5,028 nucleotides of DNA from Gammaproteobacteria bacterium (lineage in GTDB: Bacteria > Pseudomonadota > Gammaproteobacteria > GRL18): NCBI GenBank assembly GCA_027076245.1, contig JALTKC010000281.1:1-5028 (forward strand), written 5' to 3'. Both the position numbers and the translations under genes were made by a program. This document shows, in pieces, positions 1 through 5,028 of the stretch. Under the pieces are notes generated by a model. That model was given only the letters and a program-made list of their open reading frames with translations, had not been told where the DNA came from and made no database searches. Each line of letters starts with the position of its first letter. The first letter of the stretch is position 1.

Positions 1-859
1 TCTGCACAATCAGTATAACCACCAGCCACTCTGTCCCCAGTTCAGTTATCCATTTTTTATGTATTACCGAATCCAGTGCATAGCCCTGAAACTCAAGTAA
101 TGACAGTTTACTGGTTTTATCTCCAAGCGGCGTAATCAGGCCATATAAGGAAATATCACTGACAACGCCCAATAAGACATATTTATCCTGAATCAGCTCG
201 GGTAATAACTGTTCCGCCAGAACGCGCTGACTTTTTATTTCAGGGATATGATTCGCGCCACTGAGGAAGTTAACCAGAAACTGTGGTTCATCATTTTCTG
301 TAATACTTTCCTGCTGCCCACTCACAACAAATTCATAATTATAAATCACCTGCTTCTGATAGGGTAATTTCCTCCACTGATAGCGATAAATACCATTCTG
401 TGATTGGGGATAGCTGCTTAACAGCGTATTGAATCCTGCCTGTTCCAGTAATATTTTTCCCTGCGGAAGTAGATACTGGTTTTCCTGCTCTGTATCTACT
501 TTTAAATAAAGCAAAAAATACAAATCCGGCCAGGCCTGTAACGACTCTTTTAAAGTAGATAATAACTGATTGTTTAATTGTGATGCTTCAAGACGTACAA
601 CTAAGGCTCTGGGCTTTTGTTGCATAATGCCCCGTATCAGTCTAACCCATTGATGAGGTGAAGTACTTTTCTGTACAGGAACAGAGACCAGAGTAACTGC
701 TGACTGCTCACTCTGCATACCAAAAGACCAGCGAGCCAGTTGGTCATATGAATAACCACTGATACTTAAAAAAAGATTATTCTGCCGGAACAACAAAACA
801 GCCAGAATTAATCCTATAATTGAAAAAAAAATCCTTAACTGTTTTTTTGTAAATGGCAT
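1..859 (-). CDS. CHASE2-domain membrane sensor protein, 3' end beyond window
   Basis: The reading frame is open from an ATG at 859 to the left edge, giving 286 codons with no stop, so only the N-terminal part is present. An in-frame TAA lies four codons upstream of the ATG. Residues 9-24 are a hydrophobic anchor (IFFSIIGLILAVLLF). The rest up to about 276 fits a periplasmic CHASE2 domain: YDQLARW at 38-44, FLVNFLSG at 194-201, YVLLGVVSDIS at 227-237, ITPL at 242-245 and FQGYALDS at 257-264. WLVVILIVQ at the cut begins the membrane helix expected after CHASE2. The domain is diverged: the acidic residues usual after the first strand and the usual IHA motif near the end are not conserved (VSVPVQ and FQGYA here). 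CHASE2 proteins end in GGDEF, adenylate cyclase, histidine kinase or Ser/Thr kinase domains; which one applies is not visible. It lies 140 bp downstream of folA on the same strand, and its ribosome site is weak. The ligand is unknown. Confidence 0.75.
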   Translation of the reverse strand, partial: MPFTKKQLRIFFSIIGLILAVLLFRQNNLFLSISGYSYDQLARWSFGMQSEQSAVTLVSVPVQKSTSPHQWVRLIRGIMQQKPRALVVRLEASQLNNQLLSTLKESLQAWPDLYFLLYLKVDTEQENQYLLPQGKILLEQAGFNTLLSSYPQSQNGIYRYQWRKLPYQKQVIYNYEFVVSGQQESITENDEPQFLVNFLSGANHIPEIKSQRVLAEQLLPELIQDKYVLLGVVSDISLYGLITPLGDKTSKLSLLEFQGYALDSVIHKKWITELGTEWLVVILIVQ

Positions 860-999
860 AAAATACAATTACTTATGATTTGTTGTATAATTTTTACTGT
901 AGATTCATATTATTCTCTCTTAAGTATATAAGACATTTGCTATAAATAAAGAATTTAATAAAAACTAGCCGATAATTATACTCACTTATTACCAATATT
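860..999. other. AT-rich spacer between folA and the CHASE2 gene
   Basis: This 140-bp stretch is strongly AT-rich and holds no credible gene. No GC-rich hairpin with a T-run follows the folA stop, so readthrough from folA into the CHASE2 gene is possible. On the minus strand there is a perfect TATAAT (975-980) and a TATACT (923-928), but neither has a recognisable -35 at 16-18 bp. In such AT-rich DNA they may be chance matches. Whether the CHASE2 gene has its own promoter is undecided. Confidence 0.4.
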
Positions 1000-1527
1000 T
1001 TATTCAGAAGAACGGCAATAAATATGAAAAGAATATGGATGGGAATTCCTCTCATCTGCCCCATGTAACTCACTAAAGGTCTCCTGCCAGTCCTGAATAT
1101 CCAGTTCCGGAAACCAGGCATCCCCCTTAATCTGTTCATGTACCAGGGTCAGGTAAATACAGTCCACTTTATCCAGAACCTGGGCATACAGACTGGCACC
1201 GCCGATAAACATGAGCTCTTCATAATGTCCAGATTCTGCCAGTGTGATTGCCTGCTCCGGGGAATTCGCCAGAGTGACATTATCCTTTACTTCTTCACCC
1301 CGGGTGTTTTGCAGTTGATAATTATTATCTCTGGTAATCACAATATTCAGCCGTCCCGGCAGAGGCCGCAACGGCAGAGACTCCCAGGTTTTGCGTCCCA
1401 TGACTACGGGTTTATTCAGGGTGTTTTTCTTAAACCAGGCCAGATCCGCTGGTAATTTCCAGGGGAGTTTATTGTCAATACCAATCACCCGGTTTTCAGC
1501 CATGGCGGCTATCAGTGAAACCTTCAT
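1000..1527 (-). CDS. folA: Dihydrofolate reductase
   Basis: FolA reduces dihydrofolate to tetrahydrofolate with NADPH in the cytoplasm, supplying one-carbon carriers for thymidylate, purine and methionine synthesis; it is the target of trimethoprim. The 175-residue protein is complete and clearly of the Escherichia coli type. It has the N-terminal strand SLIAAMAENRVIG, W23, catalytic acid D28 (E. coli D27) in LPADLAWF, F32, the NADPH-binding MGRKTWES (43-50), the folate-binding arginine R59 in PLPGR, the GG pair at 109-110 in FIGGASLY, and YLTLVH later on. It is longer than the E. coli enzyme (159 residues), mostly because of extra residues around 66-85, between the PLPGR strand and the next helix. 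The ATG at 1527 has an AGAGGA Shine-Dalgarno six bases upstream. It is divergent from the diguanylate cyclase gene and may be co-transcribed with the CHASE2 gene downstream. Confidence 0.97.
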   Translation of the reverse strand: MKVSLIAAMAENRVIGIDNKLPWKLPADLAWFKKNTLNKPVVMGRKTWESLPLRPLPGRLNIVITRDNNYQLQNTRGEEVKDNVTLANSPEQAITLAESGHYEELMFIGGASLYAQVLDKVDCIYLTLVHEQIKGDAWFPELDIQDWQETFSELHGADERNSHPYSFHIYCRSSE

Positions 1528-1533
1528 TTGTGA

Positions 1534-1539
1534 TCCTCT
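1534..1539 (-). promoter_or_regulatory. Ribosome binding site of folA
   Basis: Read on the minus strand this is AGAGGA, six bases before the ATG at 1527. It is the best Shine-Dalgarno match ahead of any gene in the window and fixes the folA start. Confidence 0.8.
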
Positions 1540-1572
1540 TTGCTGAAAATTACTGGGAAAAGTGTATGTTTC

Positions 1573-1581
1573 TGCTATATT
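1573..1581 (+). promoter_or_regulatory. Candidate extended -10 promoter of the diguanylate cyclase gene
   Basis: TGC-TATATT fits the extended -10 form TGnTATAAT with one mismatch. No good -35 is seen at 16-18 bp (CTGGGA at 17 bp), which is tolerable for extended -10 promoters. Transcription would start near 1588, seven bases before the TTG at 1595 but about 25 before the GTG at 1613, which favours GTG as the start. Confidence 0.4.
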
Positions 1582-1608
1582 CTAACCGATATATTTGATT
1601 ACTGAGAA
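1579..1608 (-). promoter_or_regulatory. Candidate sigma-70 promoter of folA
   Basis: On the minus strand, a TTCTCA -35-like box (1603-1608, 4 of 6 consensus bases) is followed after 18 bp by TAGAAT (1579-1584, 5 of 6). Transcription would start near 1572, giving a leader of about 45 bases with the AGAGGA site near its end. The -10 box shares bases with the -10 of the opposing promoter. This is pattern matching only. Confidence 0.4.
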
Positions 1609-1612
1609 AATT

Positions 1613-3427
1613 GTGCGCTTTTTTATTATTTTTGTTATTTTGCTGTTCAGCCATAGCCCCTGTACATCCGGAAATAATGCATGGGCCGACGCTGAAATTC
1701 AGCCAGATAACACCACCATTGATTCATTTACACTGAATTATCTGTACGATGACAGCCGACAATACAGCATTAATGAAATCAGCCGAAAAGATTTTCCCTT
1801 GCAGATTAACAACCGCTTTACTCAGGGATATCTGGAAGGTAATAGCTGGTTTAAACTGACTATTCATAATAACAGCCGGGAGCAACGCTTTGTACTGTAT
1901 CTCAGCGAGCCGTTCTGGGATCAGTTTGATCTGTATTATCAGAAACAACAGCAATGGGTCAGCCATAAAAACGGCCTGTCAGTTCCTTTAAATCGGCGTG
2001 ATTATAATGATACTCACCCTGCTTTTACCCTGAGTATTGCTCCCGGCGATTCTCAAACTTATTATCTTATGGGTTCCAGTGTATCTGCCCATATCGGCAA
2101 ACTGGTTCTGTACACTGAACAGGAATACCTTCGCCCTACCCGCATTACCCTGAATGATATTTACCTGTTTTATCAGGGTGTTCTGCTCATTATTATTATT
2201 CTGAACAGTTTTTTGTTTATTGCGATCAGGGAACGTATTTACGCCTGGTATATTGCCTATATACTGGCTTTTTCGGCTTTTATTTCCGTACTCAGCGGCA
2301 GTTATCTGCTCCTGGGGCTACCGCCCTGGAGTGATGCCCTGCATACGGTTGGTACCATTGTGGTCATGTTTATGGTTCTGTTTTCCGGGGCTTTTCTGGA
2401 ACTTAAAGAACGTCTGCCCAGGATGCAGCGGGTTTTTAATGCCTTTGCTCTGACTTTTGCAGTTTTTGCCGTACTGATCGCTCTAAAAGTACCTTACACC
2501 AGTCTGGTATTTAATATTGTTTCTTCCCTCTTTTTTGCTCTGCTGCTGTTTGTTTCCATTAAAGTCTGGCTGCAGGGCTATTTAAAAGCCCAGTATTATT
2601 TGATTGCTCTGGTTATTTATATGCCTTCTATGGGTTTAATGACTCTGACATTTAATGGTTTTATTGATAATACCGATCTGTCCCGATATGCATTTATTGC
2701 TGGCTCTTTTATTGAAATTATCTTTTTCTCCCTGTTGTTAGTGAATCGCTTCTATGACTTACAGAAGGAAAAAATAAAAATTCAGGCCCTGCTTATTGAA
2801 GAACAGGAAAAAACCGAACACTACCTTGAACAGGAAATTCAAAAACGCACCAAAGAACTGACTAAAACCAATCAACGCCTGTCTATACAGACTCTCGAAC
2901 TGGAGCATGCTAAAAAAGAGCTCACCCTGCAGGCCATTACCGATCCGCTGACCCAATTATATAACCGCCGTTATTTTGCTGATATTGCCGGCAGCGCGTT
3001 CTTTAATGCCATGCGTTATCAACAGGCATTAGCCATTATGATGCTCGATATTGATGAGTTTAAAAAAATAAATGATATTTATGGACACCAGGCTGGTGAC
3101 CAGGTTATTACCTATTGTGCCCGTTTATTAACCCGGTTTTCCAGAAAAAGTGATACTGTAGCCCGTTATGGCGGTGAAGAATTTATTATTCTGCTGCCTC
3201 AAACCAGCCTCAGGGAAGTTCAATCCCTGGCACAGCGAATAAAACAGGAGGTGAACAATACCAGCATTGTTCTAAAAGATGATTCCACTATCACCTTTAG
3301 TATCAGTATTGGTATTGCCCAGATTGAAAGAACACAGGATCAGGATATTCAGGACATTATTCGGCGGGCGGATCAGGCGCTTTATCAGGCAAAACAACAG
3401 GGTCGCGACCAGATAATAACTATCTAG
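1613..3427 (+). CDS. Membrane diguanylate cyclase, DISMED2-7TM-GGDEF
   Basis: The protein condenses two GTP into the second messenger c-di-GMP at the cytoplasmic face of the inner membrane, under control of a periplasmic domain. Numbered from GTG 1613 (604 residues): signal peptide 1-25, with core FFIIFVILLF and likely cleavage after AWA; a 7TMR-DISMED2 domain about 35-170, a beta-rich fold expected to bind carbohydrate-like ligands; seven membrane helices about 184-377; a coiled-coil linker about 380-440; and GGDEF from DPLTQLYNRR (444-453). The metal site is present (D479 and D481 in LDIDEF), the active loop is GGEEF (520-524), and the inhibitory site RKSD (511-514) stands five residues before it. 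The enzyme should therefore be active and feedback-inhibited. There is no EAL domain. An in-frame TTG at 1595 would add six residues but has no ribosome site; GTG 1613 has GAG six bases upstream. The gene diverges from folA and converges on the DUF58 gene. The physiological output is unknown. Confidence 0.93.
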   Translation: MRFFIIFVILLFSHSPCTSGNNAWADAEIQPDNTTIDSFTLNYLYDDSRQYSINEISRKDFPLQINNRFTQGYLEGNSWFKLTIHNNSREQRFVLYLSEPFWDQFDLYYQKQQQWVSHKNGLSVPLNRRDYNDTHPAFTLSIAPGDSQTYYLMGSSVSAHIGKLVLYTEQEYLRPTRITLNDIYLFYQGVLLIIIILNSFLFIAIRERIYAWYIAYILAFSAFISVLSGSYLLLGLPPWSDALHTVGTIVVMFMVLFSGAFLELKERLPRMQRVFNAFALTFAVFAVLIALKVPYTSLVFNIVSSLFFALLLFVSIKVWLQGYLKAQYYLIALVIYMPSMGLMTLTFNGFIDNTDLSRYAFIAGSFIEIIFFSLLLVNRFYDLQKEKIKIQALLIEEQEKTEHYLEQEIQKRTKELTKTNQRLSIQTLELEHAKKELTLQAITDPLTQLYNRRYFADIAGSAFFNAMRYQQALAIMMLDIDEFKKINDIYGHQAGDQVITYCARLLTRFSRKSDTVARYGGEEFIILLPQTSLREVQSLAQRIKQEVNNTSIVLKDDSTITFSISIGIAQIERTQDQDIQDIIRRADQALYQAKQQGRDQIITI

Positions 3428-3461
3428 TGTCTATTCATTTATCTGGATTAGTTACTTTTCC

Positions 3462-3545
3462 CCTGGGAGCGCGGGCATCCTGCCCGCGTCAACAAATCGA
3501 TTTGTATGTTATTTCGAATGCGGGCAAGATGCCCGCACTCCCAGG
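3462..3545. repeat. REPIN-like element: two inverted REP units
   Basis: Two 26-bp units, 3462-3487 and 3520-3545, are reverse complements of each other with two mismatches. Each holds a hairpin with a 7-bp GC-rich stem and three-base loop: GCGGGCA-TCC-TGCCCGC (3471-3487) and GCGGGCA-AGA-TGCCCGC (3520-3536). Each carries GGAG just outside its hairpin, on opposite strands. A palindrome with a 5' GGAG or GTAG head is typical of REP sequences mobilised by RAYT (TnpA-REP) transposases, and an inverted pair is a REPIN. It sits between convergent genes, where its hairpins could limit readthrough or protect 3' mRNA ends in both directions. No RAYT gene is in the window, so dependence on one supplied elsewhere is an inference. 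Confidence 0.85.
3492..3505. repeat. 14-bp perfect palindrome inside the REPIN-like spacer
   Basis: ACAAATCGATTTGT equals its own reverse complement over all 14 bases. It begins four bases after the left REP unit and ends 14 bases before the right one. It could be part of the element's conserved core, a protein-binding site, or chance. Confidence 0.6.
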
Positions 3546-3553
3546 TTTCGAAT
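3512..3553. repeat. 8-bp direct repeat bracketing the right REP unit
   Basis: TTTCGAAT occurs at 3512-3519 and again at 3546-3553, directly abutting the two ends of the 26-bp unit 3520-3545; an A flanks each outer edge. This has the form of a target-site duplication. The left unit has no such flanking repeat. Confidence 0.6.
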
Positions 3554-3604
3554 ATTTTATAAATAAAGAAATGGACATGATCCAGGTGAGACACTCCTGC
3601 TCTC

Positions 3605-4990
3605 TTATAATACACCACTGCGCTTAATATCCAGATAACGGTTAACCAGATGGATAGCCAGTTTGTCCGGGGTCACGTCCAGACTGTTAATACCATGCAC
3701 GGCCAGACGTTCAAACATTTTTTTCCGCTGCAGCTGATAATCACAGGTGGCAGAATACAGCAGAGCCGCAGGCAGATCATCCACCTGTTGTGCCATAATA
3801 GTATCAAGTACCTGCTCTTTTAAGCTGGCCAGCACCACGAGATGTTTGCTTTTCAGTAATTGCAGAGCATTAAGCAGATCATCACTGTCTTCATCACGCA
3901 GATTGGTCAGTACCACCACCAGGGCGCGTTTTTTCTGTTTTAATAATAATTGTGAGGCCGCCTGGGTATAATCAGGGCTGGCGGTGCCAGCCTGTAAATC
4001 ATAGAGCCGGTTTAATAATAACGGCAGTGTTGCCATGCCTTTTCTGGCGGCAAACCAGCGTTCTGTCTGCAACGCATCTTCCTCCTGCAGATAGCCGAAG
4101 GTACTGAAACCCACGGCATCGCCCTGATGCAGAGCCACCCAGGATAATAACAGCATGGCATTCAGGCTGTGGTCAAAATGCGACAGGGCATCATCCTGTG
4201 AACGCATTCTGCGTCCGCAATCAAGCAGGAAAATAACCTCCTGATCCTTTTCGTCCTGATATTCCCTGGAAATCAGCTTGCGTAAACGGGCAGTGGCTTT
4301 CCAGTCAATCTGTTTAAGGGCATCCCCCTCCCGGTATTCACGCAGTTGATTAAAGTCCATCCCTTCCCCGCGCCGGCGCACCTTCTTAATCCCCAGCAGA
4401 CTGAGACGGTTTTCTGTGGCCAGCAGGGCGTACTGACTGACCGCCGCAAAGTTTGGATACACCATAGTTGAAAACGACTTACCGACAGTCGTATTTCTGA
4501 ACCACAATCGCCAGGGTGAATGCAGCAGACATTGCACTGAACCGAACACTTCATTACCTCTTTGCAGAGGTTTGATCTGATAGTTCAGTTTTGCCCATTG
4601 CCCTGATTCAATGTTCAGTTTTGCGGGTAAATGCTTCAACTCACAATGCACCGGATAGTGATCAAATATTTCCACAGCCAGCTTCCGGCGGCCCAGACGC
4701 CCGGCTTTATAATGTACCGTTAGCTGTACATCATGCCACAGTCCAAGGGACATTTTTCCAGGCGCGTCACGTTCTATTTCCAGCTGACGGACACTGTATA
4801 AGCTCGAAGCATCCCATAACACCATAATCAGCAATACCGCTGACAGGGCAGGCCATACGCTCTCCAGAACCGGCCAAACAGCCGTCAACACTCCCAGCAC
4901 AGCGAGACCAAAAACCAGTAAAAAAAGATTACGACCGGGTTTCAGATAAATAAAGGCTGCCGTAAAAATCTGCCGGATTAGTTTAAACAT
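3605..4990 (-). CDS. DUF58 (vWA-like) membrane protein
   Basis: This is a 461-residue DUF58 family member. Two membrane helices lie near the N-terminus (about 20-42 and 44-62). A beta-rich middle section follows, then the family signature: RRRGEGMDFNQLREY at 205-219, REGD at 220-223 and IDWKATARL at 228-236. A vWA-like fold begins at VIFLLDCGRRM (252-262) and includes LSHFDHSLNAMLL and GDAVGFSTFG. The metal motif DxSxS of classical vWA domains is not intact (DCGRR), as in many DUF58 proteins. Members usually sit directly after a MoxR AAA+ ATPase gene and are thought to act with it in envelope or protein-complex assembly; their biochemistry is poorly defined. The ATG at 4990 has no clear Shine-Dalgarno. 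Upstream, one frame stops 19 bp before the ATG and another overlaps it by 13 bases, so coupling to an upstream gene is plausible. It converges on the diguanylate cyclase gene, with the REPIN-like element between them. Confidence 0.92.
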   Translation of the reverse strand: MFKLIRQIFTAAFIYLKPGRNLFLLVFGLAVLGVLTAVWPVLESVWPALSAVLLIMVLWDASSLYSVRQLEIERDAPGKMSLGLWHDVQLTVHYKAGRLGRRKLAVEIFDHYPVHCELKHLPAKLNIESGQWAKLNYQIKPLQRGNEVFGSVQCLLHSPWRLWFRNTTVGKSFSTMVYPNFAAVSQYALLATENRLSLLGIKKVRRRGEGMDFNQLREYREGDALKQIDWKATARLRKLISREYQDEKDQEVIFLLDCGRRMRSQDDALSHFDHSLNAMLLLSWVALHQGDAVGFSTFGYLQEEDALQTERWFAARKGMATLPLLLNRLYDLQAGTASPDYTQAASQLLLKQKKRALVVVLTNLRDEDSDDLLNALQLLKSKHLVVLASLKEQVLDTIMAQQVDDLPAALLYSATCDYQLQRKKMFERLAVHGINSLDVTPDKLAIHLVNRYLDIKRSGVL

Positions 4991-5028
4991 AATAAGCGTG
5001 CGATCACTTTTAATTGACTGACAGGTTC

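Noticed and set aside
918..933. TCTTA...TAAGA inverted repeat in the AT-rich spacer
   Set aside because: Five-base AT-rich arms are expected by chance in DNA of this composition.
894..1139. 81-codon minus-strand open frame
   Set aside because: It lies in another frame over the folA 3' end and the AT-rich spacer; its translation has no family resemblance and folA is certain.
1138..1455. 105-codon plus-strand open frame antisense to folA
   Set aside because: It is fully antisense to a well-conserved gene and its composition is that of a reverse-complement shadow.
3583..3599. Small hairpin considered as terminator of the DUF58 gene
   Set aside because: The stem is short with a two-base bulge, and no T-run follows on either strand.
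3606..3611. TATAAT on the plus strand at the DUF58 3' end
   Set aside because: No -35 partner and no plus-strand gene downstream; it overlaps the coding end of the DUF58 gene.
3427..3627. 66-codon open frame on the plus strand from a GTG
   Set aside because: It runs straight through the REPIN-like element, overlaps the cyclase stop and the DUF58 end, has no ribosome site, and its protein shows no recognisable feature.
4273..4554. 93-codon minus-strand open frame inside the DUF58 gene
   Set aside because: It is in a shifted frame over the conserved DUF58 core; the main frame carries the family motifs without interruption, so it is neither an overlapping gene nor a frameshift.
4991..5028. Possible 3' end of a moxR gene at the right edge
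   Set aside because: Only 38 bases are visible and the frame cannot be chosen, so no gene is called; the possibility is noted under the DUF58 entry.

Overview
The window looks like chromosome of a moderately AT-rich gammaproteobacterium. This rests on an Escherichia-like dihydrofolate reductase, a DISM-7TM diguanylate cyclase and a DUF58 protein of the proteobacterial type. The genus cannot be fixed from sequence alone. No transposase, integrase, CRISPR array, tRNA or rRNA gene is visible.

Layout: (1) 1-859, minus strand, is the 5' part of a gene that runs off the left edge. It is open in frame to the edge and encodes a membrane-anchored, diverged CHASE2 sensor; the output domain lies outside. 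(2) 860-999 is a very AT-rich spacer. (3) 1000-1527, minus strand, is folA (dihydrofolate reductase) with a good Shine-Dalgarno. (4) About 85 bp separate the two divergent start codons and appear to hold overlapping, back-to-back promoters. (5) 1613-3427, plus strand, encodes a complete diguanylate cyclase: signal peptide, DISMED2 periplasmic domain, seven membrane helices, coiled coil, and GGDEF domain with intact active and inhibitory sites. The start is probably GTG at 1613 rather than TTG at 1595. (6) 3428-3604 lies between convergent genes. It holds a REPIN-like element: two 26-bp palindromic units in inverted orientation, with a 14-bp perfect palindrome between them and an 8-bp direct repeat exactly bracketing the right unit. 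(7) 3605-4990, minus strand, is a DUF58 (vWA-like) membrane protein, normally a partner of a MoxR AAA+ ATPase, whose gene would lie just beyond the right edge.

Functionally this is a housekeeping enzyme (FolA) between two membrane sensor genes, at least one of which makes c-di-GMP, followed by an unrelated MoxR/DUF58-type envelope gene. No clearly new system is visible. The most notable non-coding signal is the REPIN-like element and the direct repeat around its right half; the overlapping folA/diguanylate cyclase promoters come second.
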